From Massilia sp. PAMC28688 (GTDB taxonomy: Bacteria > Pseudomonadota > Gammaproteobacteria > Burkholderiales > Burkholderiaceae_D), in assembly GCF_019443445.1 (NCBI RefSeq), contig NZ_CP080378.1, positions 2,108,001 to 2,172,000 of the forward strand: 64,000 nt of DNA. The letters are read 5' to 3'. Positions 16,955-25,677 of this stretch are shown here, piece after piece. The position numbers were made by a program, and so were the translations under genes. The notes below the pieces were generated by a model that searched no databases, was not told where the DNA came from, and worked only from the letters and a program-made list of their open reading frames with translations. The stretch's first letter is position 1; each line of letters opens with the position of its first letter.

Positions 16955-19732
16955 ATGATGGCTATGGACATTTGCCGGCGCTGGTTCCTTGCGCCGCATG
17001 CTGCTGTGCTGGCGCTGCTGATGTGCTCGTGCCTGCCTGCGCACGCGTTGGACAAAGTCCGCTTGCAGCTCAAGCATACGCACCAGTTCCAGTTTGCCGG
17101 CTACTACGCGGCGCTGGAAAAAGGGTATTACCGCGACGCCGGACTCGATGTGCAGATCGCCGAAGGCCGCAGCGGCAATGAACCGGAGCGGCGCGTGATC
17201 GACGGCAGCGCCGACTATGGCGTGGGCAGCAGCAGCCTGCTGCTGGCGCGCGCAGCCGGCAAGCCGGTAGTGGTATTGGGTGTGATCCTCCAGCATTCCC
17301 CTTACACTCTGCTGGTGCGCAAGAGCGGCGCGCAGTCGAGCATCCAGGATATCGTTGGCAAGCGCGTCATGATTGGCTCGCTCACCGATGAACTGACCCA
17401 GGCCGACGAACTGATGGCCTACCTGAAAAAGGAGGGCATTGCGGTCAACAGCCTGGTGCGGGTGGAGCACACTTACAAGGTGAGTGACTTCATCGAGGGC
17501 AAGGTCGATGCCATGTCTGCCTACGTAACCAACGAACCCGATTACCTGGAGCGCGAAGGCTTCCAGTACGACACCTACAGCCCACGCGCGGCAGGCATCG
17601 ATTTTTACGGCGACAACCTGTTTACCAGTGAACGCGAGATCGCCAACCATCCGCAGCGGGTCAAGGCCTTCCGCGCCGCCAGTATGAAGGGCTGGGCCTA
17701 TGCCATGGCCCACCAGGAGGAAATTGCCGACCTCATTCTGGCGCGCTACACGCGCAGGCACGATCGCCAGCACCTGCTGTTCGAGGCGCGCCAGATGGAA
17801 GCGCTGGTGCAGCCGGTGTTGGTCGAAATCGGCTACATGAATCCGAACCGCTGGCGCCACATCGCCAGCGTCTATGCCGATCTGGGCATGCTCCCGCGCG
17901 ACCTTTCCTTTGACGGCTTCCTGTACGATGCCTCGCCCCATGCCGAGCGCAAGGTATGGCTCAATCGCCTGCTGGTGGGCGTGGCCGTGGCGCTGCTGGG
18001 CGGCGCCGGCGTGCACCTTACCCTGCTGGCGCGCGAACGCCAGCGCGCCCAGACAGCCATTCGCAAGGGGGAGCTGCGCTTTCGCACCATGTTTGAAGAA
18101 GCGCCCATGGGCCTGGCCCTGATCGACGCGGCCAGTGGCCGTTTCACCGACATCAATCCGCGCTACGCCGAGATCACGGGCCGTTCGCTGGCCGACATCA
18201 AGGACAGCGACCTGACGGGCGGCGCGGGCGAGCTGGCGCGCATGGCGCAGATGGTGATGGGGGAGAGCCCGGGCCGCAAGTCGTCGCGGCGCCTGGTGCG
18301 GCCGGACGGCTCGGTGGTGTGGGTGGACATGTCGGTGGCGCGCATCGATTCGGAGTCCGGCGCCGGCGCCCACCACCTGTGCATGATTGAAGACGTCACT
18401 GACAAGAAGAAGTCGGAAGCCGTGATCTGGCAGCAGGCCAATTTCGACACGCTGACCCAGCTGCCGAACCGCCGCATGTTCCTTGACCGCCTGGAGCACG
18501 ACATCGTCAAGAGCCGCCGCGACGGGCAGCGCATCGCCATCCTGTTCATCGACCTGGATCACTTCAAGGAAGTCAATGACACGCTGGGCCACCAGCGCGG
18601 CGACGTGCTGCTGATCGATGCGGCGCGCCGCCTGCGTTCCTGCGTGCGCGAGTCCGACACCGTGGCACGCCTGGGCGGCGATGAATTCACCGTCATTCTC
18701 TCCAATCTGACCGAAGTGAGTTCGGTCGATGCCATCGCGCAGAAGATCCTTGGCGTGCTGCAGGCACCCTACGACCTTGGCGACGAGCAGGCCTTCGTGT
18801 CGGCTTCGATCGGCATCACGCTGTATCCGGACGACGCGCACGATGTGGGCGACCTGCTCAAGCACGCAGACCAGGCCATGTACGCCGCCAAGGGGGCGGG
18901 ACGCAATCGTTTCAGCTACTTCACCCCTGCGCTGCAAACGGAGGCGCTCAATCGAATGCGCCTGACCAACGACCTGCGCACGGCCATCAAGGGCGACCAG
19001 TTCCGCGTCTACTTCCAGCCGATCGTGCATCTCGAAAGCGGCCGGATCCACAAGGCCGAAGCGCTGATCCGCTGGCAGCATCCACAGCGCGGACTGGTCA
19101 GTCCGCTCGAGTTCATTCCGCTGGCCGAATCGAGCGGCCTTATCATCGATATCGGCGAATGGGTGTTCAAGGAATCGGCGCGCTGGACGCGCCGCTGGCG
19201 CGACGAGATCGACCCGCGCTTCCAGGTCAGCGTCAACCAGTCACCGCTCGAATTCGCGCGCGAGGGCAAGGGCTACGAAGACTGGTTTGCGCACCTGGCC
19301 GAGATCGGACTCGATGGCCGGGCGGTGGTGGTGGAAATTACGGAGGGCCTGCTGCTGGACGCTTCCACTGGCGTGACCGACAAGCTGCTGGCGCTGCGCG
19401 ACGGTGGCATCCAGGTGGCGCTGGACGACTTCGGCACTGGCTACTCTTCGCTGTCGTATCTGAAAAAATTCGATATTGACTATCTCAAGATCGACCGCTC
19501 GTTCACGCGCAACCTGGCGCCTGATTCAAGCGACATGGCCCTGTCCGAGGCAATCATCGTCATGGCCCACAAACTGGGACTGCGCGTGATTGCAGAAGGG
19601 GTGGAAACGCAGGAACAGTGCGAATTGCTGCGCCAGGCAGGGTGCGACTATGGCCAGGGCTATTTGTTTGCGCGCCCCATGCCGGGCGAGGAATTTGACG
19701 CGCTGCTGCGGGCGCAGCGCCAGCCGGCCTGA
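16955..19732 (+). CDS. Periplasmic NMT1-type sensor fused to PAS-GGDEF-EAL
   Basis: A 925-residue bifunctional c-di-GMP enzyme. Residues 1-32 are a signal peptide (ending CLPAHA). About residues 33-300 resemble an NMT1/THI5-like ABC substrate-binding domain (LQLKHTHQFQFAGYYAALEKGYYRDAGLDV). A transmembrane helix lies near 338-357 and a PAS domain follows at about 370-480. The GGDEF motif near 572-577 is intact, and RESD five residues upstream is a complete I-site, so cyclase activity with product inhibition is plausible. The EAL motif (KAEALIRW) near 700, DDFGTGYSS and EGVET are also intact, so phosphodiesterase activity is plausible. It probably links a small periplasmic ligand to c-di-GMP levels. 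The ligand is unknown. In-frame ATGs at 16955, 16958 and 16964 are all possible starts. Confidence 0.9.
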   Translation: MMAMDICRRWFLAPHAAVLALLMCSCLPAHALDKVRLQLKHTHQFQFAGYYAALEKGYYRDAGLDVQIAEGRSGNEPERRVIDGSADYGVGSSSLLLARAAGKPVVVLGVILQHSPYTLLVRKSGAQSSIQDIVGKRVMIGSLTDELTQADELMAYLKKEGIAVNSLVRVEHTYKVSDFIEGKVDAMSAYVTNEPDYLEREGFQYDTYSPRAAGIDFYGDNLFTSEREIANHPQRVKAFRAASMKGWAYAMAHQEEIADLILARYTRRHDRQHLLFEARQMEALVQPVLVEIGYMNPNRWRHIASVYADLGMLPRDLSFDGFLYDASPHAERKVWLNRLLVGVAVALLGGAGVHLTLLARERQRAQTAIRKGELRFRTMFEEAPMGLALIDAASGRFTDINPRYAEITGRSLADIKDSDLTGGAGELARMAQMVMGESPGRKSSRRLVRPDGSVVWVDMSVARIDSESGAGAHHLCMIEDVTDKKKSEAVIWQQANFDTLTQLPNRRMFLDRLEHDIVKSRRDGQRIAILFIDLDHFKEVNDTLGHQRGDVLLIDAARRLRSCVRESDTVARLGGDEFTVILSNLTEVSSVDAIAQKILGVLQAPYDLGDEQAFVSASIGITLYPDDAHDVGDLLKHADQAMYAAKGAGRNRFSYFTPALQTEALNRMRLTNDLRTAIKGDQFRVYFQPIVHLESGRIHKAEALIRWQHPQRGLVSPLEFIPLAESSGLIIDIGEWVFKESARWTRRWRDEIDPRFQVSVNQSPLEFAREGKGYEDWFAHLAEIGLDGRAVVVEITEGLLLDASTGVTDKLLALRDGGIQVALDDFGTGYSSLSYLKKFDIDYLKIDRSFTRNLAPDSSDMALSEAIIVMAHKLGLRVIAEGVETQEQCELLRQAGCDYGQGYLFARPMPGEEFDALLRAQRQPA

Positions 19733-19778
19733 ATTCATCGCCAGATCCAGAAAGTCCGGCTGGAGCAAGCTGGAATGG

Positions 19779-19808
19779 AAAAAGGGCCCGACGAATCGGG
19801 CCCTTTTT
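19779..19808 (+). terminator. Terminator after GGDEF-EAL gene
   Basis: AAAAGGGCCCG and CGGGCCCTTTTT form a strong GC stem around a short ACGAAT-type loop, followed directly by a T-run and CTTG. It is a good rho-independent terminator for the preceding gene, and because of the A-run it could also work on the minus strand for the tRNA transcripts. Confidence 0.8.
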
Positions 19809-19816
19809 CTTGTAGC

Positions 19817-19837
19817 TGGCGGAGCGGACGGGACTCG
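19817..19837 (-). pseudogene. Partial duplicate of the tRNA-Asp 3' end
   Basis: These 21 bases are identical to 19934-19954, the CCA end, acceptor strand and part of the T-arm of the adjacent tRNA-Asp, after which the two sequences diverge. The spacing between copies is 117 bp. It may be a relic of an integration at the tRNA gene or a partial tandem duplication. The intervening DNA has no coding sequence. Confidence 0.75.
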
Positions 19838-19916
19838 CCTACATGCTGCAGGCCGCGGAATCCCTTGCAAGGGATTCCCTTCGAGTCCCAAACCGTGTTT
19901 CCCGCAGGGGAAACAC
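19830..19916. repeat. Nested inverted repeats between tRNA fragment and tRNA-Asp
   Basis: GGGACTCG (19830-19837) pairs with CGAGTCCC (19882-19889). Nested inside is a perfect 22-bp palindrome at 19857-19878 (GGAATCCCTTGCAAGGGATT and on to CC). A third foldback follows: GTGTTTCCC (19895-19903) with GGGAAACAC (19908-19916). The first stem includes part of the duplicated tRNA end. Its role is unknown; processing, termination or a recombination scar are possibilities. Confidence 0.65.
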
Positions 19917-19933
19917 TCCTTGCTACTAATAGT

Positions 19934-20010
19934 TGGCGGAGCGGACGGGACTCGAACCCGCGACCCCCGACGTGACAGGCCGGTATTCTAACCAACTGAA
20001 CTACCGCTCC
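19934..20010 (-). tRNA. tRNA-Asp (GTC)
   Basis: The reverse complement begins GGAGCGGTAGTTCAGTTGG and ends GTCCGCTCCGCCA, with a 7-bp acceptor stem, a GTTCGAG T-loop and an encoded CCA. The anticodon loop reads CTGTCAC, giving GTC for Asp. Length is 77 nt with the CCA. tRNA-Val lies 44 bp upstream on the same strand, so they are probably one transcript. Confidence 0.95.
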
Positions 20011-20054
20011 GTATTACTCTGATCGGTAAAGCAGCTCATGATGCGTCTCTGATT

Positions 20055-20130
20055 TGGTGGGCGCTGAGAGGCTCGAACTCCCGACCTAAGCCTTGTAAGG
20101 GCTCCGCTCTACCAACTGAGCTAAGCGCCC
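20055..20130 (-). tRNA. tRNA-Val (TAC)
   Basis: The reverse complement begins GGGCGCTTAGCTCAGTTGG and ends CTCAGCGCCCACCA. The acceptor stem GGGCGCT/AGCGCCC is complete, the T-loop reads GTTCGAG, and the anticodon loop CTTACAA gives TAC for Val. Length is 76 nt including the encoded CCA. Confidence 0.95.
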
Positions 20131-20271
20131 GCACACTTCATTTGAGACATCATCAGACGTTTGTCACCACGTCTTAAGAGGCCCGAATCATATCTCATAT
20201 TCTCCGGGCCGCGCAAGGCTTTTCAAGAAAAAAATCTGAAATTGCGCGAAAAGCGGTGGCCGGGGGCGGCC

Positions 20272-22392
20272 TTACTCCTTGATGCCCCACTGGGACAGCA
20301 TCCACGCCATGTTGAAAGCGCCTTCGCGGATCGCGTCATAACGTCCCGATGCGCCCCCGTGGCCAGCGCCCATGTTCGTCTTGAGCAGCAGCGGATTGCT
20401 GTCGGTCTTGTGCGCGCGCAGCTTGGCGACATATTTGGCCGGCTCCCAATACATTACCTGGCTGTCGTTCAGGCCCGTGGTGACAAGCATGGCGGGATAA
20501 GCCTTGCGCTCGATATTGTCGTAGGGCGAATAGCTGCGCATGTAGTCGTAGGCAGCTTTCTCGTTCGGGTTGCCCCACTCGAGGTATTCGCCGGTCGTCA
20601 GGGGCAGCGACGCATCCATCATGGTGTTCATTACGTCCATGAAGGGAACGGCGGCATGCACGGCGCGAAACAGGTCTGGACGCATGTTGACGACAGCGCC
20701 CATCAGCAGGCCGCCGGCGCTGCCACCCTGGATGATCAGGCGATCAGGGCTGGTCCACTTCTGCTGGACCAGATAGTCGGCACTGTCAATGAAATCGTTG
20801 AAGGTGTTCTTCTTTTTCATCAGCATGCCGTCGTCGTGCCACCGCTCACCAAGGTCATTGCCGCCCCGGATATGGGCCTGCGCATAGATCACGCCGCGCT
20901 CAAGGAGGCTGATGCGGCTGACCGCAAACGATGCCTCGGTCGGGATGCCGTACGATCCATACGAGTAAAGCAGCAGCGGCGCACTGCCATCGAACTTGAC
21001 CCCTTTCTTGTAGACAGCCCACAGCGGCACCTTAACGCCGTCGCGCGCGGTAGCCCACAGCCGTCGGGTTTCGTAGCGCGATCCGTCATAGCCACCTACA
21101 ATCTCCTCGCGTTTGAGCACAGTGCGCTCGCCGCTGCCCATGTCGATGTCAAGTACCGTGGACGGTGTCACCGGCGACTGATATGAAACGCGGAAGCGGC
21201 GGGATGAAAACTCCGGCGTGCCACCGGCGCGCAAGGTATAGACCGGATCGTCGAACTTGACGGTCTTCCACGACCGCTTGCCAAAGTCGTAGACGCGCAT
21301 GCGCGATAGGGCGTTGCTTTTCTCGGTCGCTACCAGGTAGCGATCGAACAGGGCGATGTCATTGACCAGCACCGACTCGTCGTGCTTGATCACGTCCTTC
21401 CAGTTTTTCTGCACCGGATTGGCCAAAGGCGCCCTGACGACCCGGAAATTCTTGGCGTTCTTGTTGGTGCGAATGAACAGTTCTCCGTCACGGTGGTCGA
21501 CAAAATAGCGATGACCGCTTTCACGACCCAGGACCGGCTTGAAGGGCGCCAGGGGCGTGGCCGTGGACAGTATGCGTACTTCGGTGGTGTCTGTGGCGCC
21601 GCTGGTCAGCACCACGAACTTGCGATCGCGTGTGTCAGCAACACGCAAGGAAAACTGCTCCACTTTTTCGTTGAACAGTTCGACAGGGGCTCCGCCGAGC
21701 GCCAGGCGCAGCAGGCGGTCGGATCGCTTGGTGGTGGCGTCTTCCTGCACGATGAACAGGGTGCTGTTATCGCCAGCCCACGCCAGCGAGGTGACGCGTT
21801 CCACAGTGTCATCCAGCACCTTGCCGGTCCCGAGGTCCTTTACCTGGAGTTTGTACTGACGAAAGCCTGTGGTGTCGGTGATGTAGGCCAGCTTGCTACC
21901 GTCGGGGCTTACCGAGAAGGCGCCAATCGAAAAGAATTTCAAGCCTTCCGCCAGTTTGTTCTGGTCCAGCAGGATTTCCTCAGGCGCCCCGGCATCGTAG
22001 TCCTGGCCCTTGGCGCGCCGGCGCGCGTTCACCGGATACTGTTTGCCAGCTTCAAAGCGCGTGTAGTAGAACCAGCCGCCACGCCGGGTAGGTACCGACA
22101 GGTCCACTTCCTGCATCCGGCCCTTGATTTCGGCATACAGTCTGTCGGCAAGGGGCTTGATCGGCGCTGTGACCGCATCCGTGTGGGCATTTTCGGCATG
22201 CAAGTGGGCGATCACGGCCGGATCGTCTTTCTTGTGCAGCCAGCGGTAGTCGTCGGTCACTACTTCACCGTGGCGGGTCTCCTGCCATGCCACCTTGGCG
22301 GCGACGGGGGGATTGAGCGGCGCGGATGCCGCAAGGGCGGCCGGGCCGACCAAGGCAACAGCCAAGGTCAGCAGAATCGGGGTTGAACGCAT
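20272..22392 (-). CDS. Exported S9 prolyl-oligopeptidase family, oligopeptidase B-like
   Basis: A serine peptidase of 706 residues. The N-terminal ~400 residues form the beta-propeller (RHGEVVTDDYRWLHKKDDP, FFSIGAFSVSPDGSKLAY). The C-terminal alpha/beta hydrolase carries the nucleophile in GGSAGGLLMG, the Asp in TTGLNDSQVMYWEP and the His in GAGHGGASGR. The sequence around these motifs is of the oligopeptidase B type, which cleaves after Lys or Arg. Unlike the cytosolic E. coli enzyme it has a clear signal peptide (MRSTPILLTLAVALVGPAALAASA), so it should be periplasmic or secreted. The start at 22392 is chosen for this signal; the frame extends 25 codons further upstream without merit. Confidence 0.9.
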   Translation of the reverse strand: MRSTPILLTLAVALVGPAALAASAPLNPPVAAKVAWQETRHGEVVTDDYRWLHKKDDPAVIAHLHAENAHTDAVTAPIKPLADRLYAEIKGRMQEVDLSVPTRRGGWFYYTRFEAGKQYPVNARRRAKGQDYDAGAPEEILLDQNKLAEGLKFFSIGAFSVSPDGSKLAYITDTTGFRQYKLQVKDLGTGKVLDDTVERVTSLAWAGDNSTLFIVQEDATTKRSDRLLRLALGGAPVELFNEKVEQFSLRVADTRDRKFVVLTSGATDTTEVRILSTATPLAPFKPVLGRESGHRYFVDHRDGELFIRTNKNAKNFRVVRAPLANPVQKNWKDVIKHDESVLVNDIALFDRYLVATEKSNALSRMRVYDFGKRSWKTVKFDDPVYTLRAGGTPEFSSRRFRVSYQSPVTPSTVLDIDMGSGERTVLKREEIVGGYDGSRYETRRLWATARDGVKVPLWAVYKKGVKFDGSAPLLLYSYGSYGIPTEASFAVSRISLLERGVIYAQAHIRGGNDLGERWHDDGMLMKKKNTFNDFIDSADYLVQQKWTSPDRLIIQGGSAGGLLMGAVVNMRPDLFRAVHAAVPFMDVMNTMMDASLPLTTGEYLEWGNPNEKAAYDYMRSYSPYDNIERKAYPAMLVTTGLNDSQVMYWEPAKYVAKLRAHKTDSNPLLLKTNMGAGHGGASGRYDAIREGAFNMAWMLSQWGIKE

Positions 22393-22823
22393 GGGGGCTC
22401 CATCGAGAATGATCCGCCATTTTAGGCGTTGACGTACTAAAACAATATGAAATTTTGATGCATACATATCAACGCCAATGGCCTAACTACGCAACGGTAC
22501 GGGTGTTTTTCCAAGAGGTATTTAAACGCAGCAACAGAAGATGTAAGTCTAGAATGTACAAGCAATAGCAAAAATATTTTCCTGTTGGGCCGAATTGCCG
22601 AATTTCCTCCGATAATCACGAAATGTCACGCAAAGTTGTGGTTAAACAACCGAATCCAATTGGAAATTTCCCCGCTGCTTCAATTTTTTCCTCTATCTTT
22701 TTACTCGTGCTTACAAAAGCACGGTTCGGCACCCTCGATGGCGCCGGATTACATCGGGCAGGACGCTGGTGACACGCCGGGGCCTTGCCACCATAAAACT
22801 AAAATCGGAAATAGAGGAACGAC
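22393..22823. other. Divergent AT-rich intergenic region
   Basis: A 431-bp gap between two divergently transcribed secreted-protease genes. It is markedly AT-richer than its surroundings, especially at 22430-22710, and contains no protein-like frame. It presumably holds both promoters and a 5' leader for the S8 protease gene. I see no clear operator or riboswitch fold. Confidence 0.5.
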
Positions 22824-24647
22824 ATGAAGCAAATGCATTCGATCTACCCTACGCTGTTGAACGTCGCTGTGGCAGCAGTGATCGCCGGTCCCATGGCAGC
22901 AGTGGCGGCGGGAAAACCGGTACAAGCACCTCTTGGGCAAACGGAAACCGTGATCGGCCAGACCGATCGCATGATTGTTAAATATAAAGACGCCATGCCA
23001 GCCGGCAAAGGCTTCAACAAACTGCAGGGCATGAGCCAGACCCGCATGGCCACGCTCGACCGGGCTGGCCGCCAGTTCGGCGTCGCCATGCGTCCGATGC
23101 ACAGCATTGCCAACGGCGCCAGTGTCGTTCACCTCGGCAAGCGCATGTCGGTCGAGCAGGTCGCCAACCTGGCGCGCTCGCTCAAGGCCAGCGATCCAAG
23201 CATCGAATATGCAGAGCCAGACCGCATCATGGTCGCCAAGTTCACGCCTAACGATACGCGTTATGCCGAACAGTGGCAGTATTTTGAAAACGCCGGCGGC
23301 CTGCGCGCCAACCTGGCATGGGATGTCGTGACCGGCACCGGCGTCAACGTGGCCGTGATCGACACCGGCTACCGCCCACACGCCGACATGTCCGGCCAGT
23401 TCGTGCAGGGCTATGACTTCATCGCCGACAGCGCCATCGCAGCCGACGGCAATGGCCGCGACAGCGACGCCAGCGATCCGGGCGACTCCACCGTGTATGG
23501 CCAGTGCGGCAGCGGCTCGCCGGCATCGAATTCAAGCTGGCACGGCACTCACGTGGCAGGCTCGATCGCCGCCAAGACCAACAACGGTACCGGCGTGGCC
23601 GGCGTGGCCTTCAATGCGAAGATCGTTCCAGTGCGCGTGCTGGGCAAGTGCGGTGGCTACACCTCCGACATTGCCGACGCCATCATCTGGTCGTCGGGCG
23701 GCACCGTCAGCGGCGTGCCTGCCAATGCCAATCCTGCCCGTGTGATCAACATGTCGCTCGGCGGCGGCGGTGCCTGCGACACCACCACCCAGAACGCCAT
23801 CAATAGTGCCCGTTCGCGCGGCTCGGTGGTGATCGTGGCAGCCGGTAACGAGAACACCAACGCCAGCGGCTCCAATCCAGCCAACTGCGCCGGCGTGGTC
23901 ACGGTAGCGGCAACCAACCGTTCGGGCGGCCGTGCCTACTACTCCAACTACGGTACCGTGGTTGACGTGGCAGCACCAGGGGGCGACGTGCGTACCTCCG
24001 GCGGCGGCATCCTGTCGACCTTGAACAGCGGTGCTACCGTTCCCGGTGCCGACAGCTATGCGTACTACCAGGGCACCTCGATGGCGGCACCTCACGTGGC
24101 CGGCGTGGCCGCACTGATGCTGTCGAAGACGCCGGGACTGACGCCTGACCAGATCGAGAGCACGCTCAAGTCCACCGCGCGCGCCTTCCCTGCCACCTGC
24201 AGCGGTTGCGGCACCGGCATTGTGGATGCCTCGCGCGCCATTGGCGGCGGCACCACCCCGCCACCTCCGCCGCCACCAACGGGCAGCAACGAAGTCGAGT
24301 CGAACAACACCACCGGCAGCGCCAACTCGGTTACCGTCAGCGGCACCGTCATGAACGGTAACATGGGCAGCACCACCGACACAGACTACTTCGTGATGCA
24401 GCTCCCGGCCGGCAAGACGCTGACCGCAACGCTGACCATGGGTTCGTCGACGGCTGACTATGATCTGTTCGTCTACAACAGCAACGGCAGCCAGATCGGC
24501 CTGAGCGAAAACCCGGCCGGCCAGGTTGATTCGGTCAGTGTCACCAACACCGGCAGCTCGACCTTCAACCGCTATGTGCGCGTCAAGTTCTACAGCGGCG
24601 GCACCGGTGCCACCAACGGCAAGTACACGCTCAAACTGAGCTGGTAA
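22824..24647 (+). CDS. Secreted S8 (subtilase) serine protease with PPC domain
   Basis: A 607-residue preproprotease. A signal peptide (about 1-29, ending AAVAAG) is followed by a propeptide to about residue 145. The S8 catalytic domain has Asp in VAVIDTGYRPH, His in SSWHGTHVAGS and Ser in YQGTSMAAPHVAG. Cys pairs (YGQCGSG, GKCGGY, NCAGV, CSGCG) fit the disulfides of related extracellular proteases. A Pro-rich linker (TTPPPPPPPTGS) joins it to a C-terminal PPC domain of about 110 residues (NEVESNNTTGSANSV to KYTLKLSW), usually removed after export. GAGG is placed upstream of the ATG at 22824. It is a broad-specificity extracellular protease by family. Confidence 0.93.
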   Translation: MKQMHSIYPTLLNVAVAAVIAGPMAAVAAGKPVQAPLGQTETVIGQTDRMIVKYKDAMPAGKGFNKLQGMSQTRMATLDRAGRQFGVAMRPMHSIANGASVVHLGKRMSVEQVANLARSLKASDPSIEYAEPDRIMVAKFTPNDTRYAEQWQYFENAGGLRANLAWDVVTGTGVNVAVIDTGYRPHADMSGQFVQGYDFIADSAIAADGNGRDSDASDPGDSTVYGQCGSGSPASNSSWHGTHVAGSIAAKTNNGTGVAGVAFNAKIVPVRVLGKCGGYTSDIADAIIWSSGGTVSGVPANANPARVINMSLGGGGACDTTTQNAINSARSRGSVVIVAAGNENTNASGSNPANCAGVVTVAATNRSGGRAYYSNYGTVVDVAAPGGDVRTSGGGILSTLNSGATVPGADSYAYYQGTSMAAPHVAGVAALMLSKTPGLTPDQIESTLKSTARAFPATCSGCGTGIVDASRAIGGGTTPPPPPPPTGSNEVESNNTTGSANSVTVSGTVMNGNMGSTTDTDYFVMQLPAGKTLTATLTMGSSTADYDLFVYNSNGSQIGLSENPAGQVDSVSVTNTGSSTFNRYVRVKFYSGGTGATNGKYTLKLSW

Positions 24648-24685
24648 TTGCGCGGCCGGGATGATCCGGCAGGCAGCAAACAATG

Positions 24686-24720
24686 AAGGGACGGGTGGTT
24701 CGCCACCCGTCCCTTTTTTT
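24686..24720. terminator. Strong rho-independent terminator
   Basis: A 13-bp perfect stem AAGGGACGGGTGG (24686-24698) with CCACCCGTCCCTT (24703-24715) closes a TTCG tetraloop and runs into seven T residues. It lies between the convergent S8 protease and lipase foldase genes. The A residues on the other side suggest it may also serve the minus strand. Confidence 0.9.
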
Positions 24721-24740
24721 ATCGCCGCGCCTGCGCCGCC

Positions 24741-25667
24741 TTAGCGCGGGTCTTCATAGGCGCCAAGGCGGCGCTGCTCGTCTTGCGTGAAGTACTGGTT
24801 GCGCAGCTGCTGGAGCTGGCTTTCCGAGCCCGGCGGCAGCGCCGCGCGCTGCGCAAGGTAGGTAGCGATGCGCGCCTTCCACGCCGCTTCCTCCTGGTCG
24901 AGCTGCGCCAGGCGCGCTGCGCCTTCCGGCGAGAACGCGGCCGCGCGCAGGCGATAGACATCGTCATCGGTCGCGCCCTGCGCGCGCATGGCTGCCACCT
25001 TTTCCTCGGTCCGGATCACGCGCACCGGCGCCTCGCGCGCTTCGCGCATGGCTGGCGACAGCTTCCTGTCCAGCAGCGCCAGCTGTTCACTTCTTTGCGC
25101 CATGCTCAGCTTTGCATCCTGGCTGATTTCCAGCCGGGCCAGCGCGTCGCGGTCATAGGCGTCCGAAAAGCCGAACAGGCCGGCGCTTTCGCTGGGCGAA
25201 AAGAAGCGGGCACGGATGCCCTGGGTCGCGGCCAGGCGCGCGCGCGCCGCCTTGAGCAGGTCGGTCTCGGGCGGCAGTTGCAGCTCCAGTCCGACCAGGG
25301 CGCGCTTGTAGTCGAGGTAGCGGCCCAGCAGCAGCTTGGCCTCTGCCGCAGCGCCAGGTTTCAGGCGCCGGTCCAGTTCACGCTCGATCTCGGCGCGGAT
25401 GGCGCCCAGGTCCTTTTCACCGAGGCCGGCCAGGTAGTAGTCGAACAGGTGGCCCAGCTCGGCGTCCACCACCAGCGCGCCATCACTGGCCTGCTTGATG
25501 TCGCCGTCGGGCACCGTGCCTTCCATCGAGCGTACGAAGGCAAAGGCATCGGTGGCCGGTGGCGCCGCGGTGGGCACCGTCGGTTCATTGCGGGTAAACG
25601 ATATAAACAGAAAGCCGGCGGCGAGCGTACCCGCCCCCAGCTTCATGAAAGTGGAGGGGGCGGTCAT
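24741..25667 (-). CDS. lifO: Lipase-specific foldase (Lif)
   Basis: A 308-residue lipase chaperone. An N-terminal membrane anchor (about residues 8-25, KLGAGTLAAGFLFISF) is followed by a variable Pro/Ala linker, then the helical Lif domain. LFDYYLAGLGE near residue 75 corresponds to the conserved RxxFDYxLxA motif, and RARFFSPSESAGLFGF is another family signature. It folds the lipase in the periplasm before type II export. Its ATG lies ten bases after the lipase stop; the ribosome-binding site AGGGAG overlaps that stop. It is the second gene of the lip-lif operon. Confidence 0.92.
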   Translation of the reverse strand: MTAPSTFMKLGAGTLAAGFLFISFTRNEPTVPTAAPPATDAFAFVRSMEGTVPDGDIKQASDGALVVDAELGHLFDYYLAGLGEKDLGAIRAEIERELDRRLKPGAAAEAKLLLGRYLDYKRALVGLELQLPPETDLLKAARARLAATQGIRARFFSPSESAGLFGFSDAYDRDALARLEISQDAKLSMAQRSEQLALLDRKLSPAMREAREAPVRVIRTEEKVAAMRAQGATDDDVYRLRAAAFSPEGAARLAQLDQEEAAWKARIATYLAQRAALPPGSESQLQQLRNQYFTQDEQRRLGAYEDPR

Positions 25668-25677
25668 GTGCGCTCCC

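Noticed and set aside
16952-19081. Long antisense frame opposite the GGDEF-EAL gene
   Set aside because: The plus-strand protein has complete domain motifs; the antisense reading has none.
19775-19975. Short frame containing SWRSGRDSNPRPPT
   Set aside because: This is the translated reading of the tRNA-Asp sequence, a well-known artefact.
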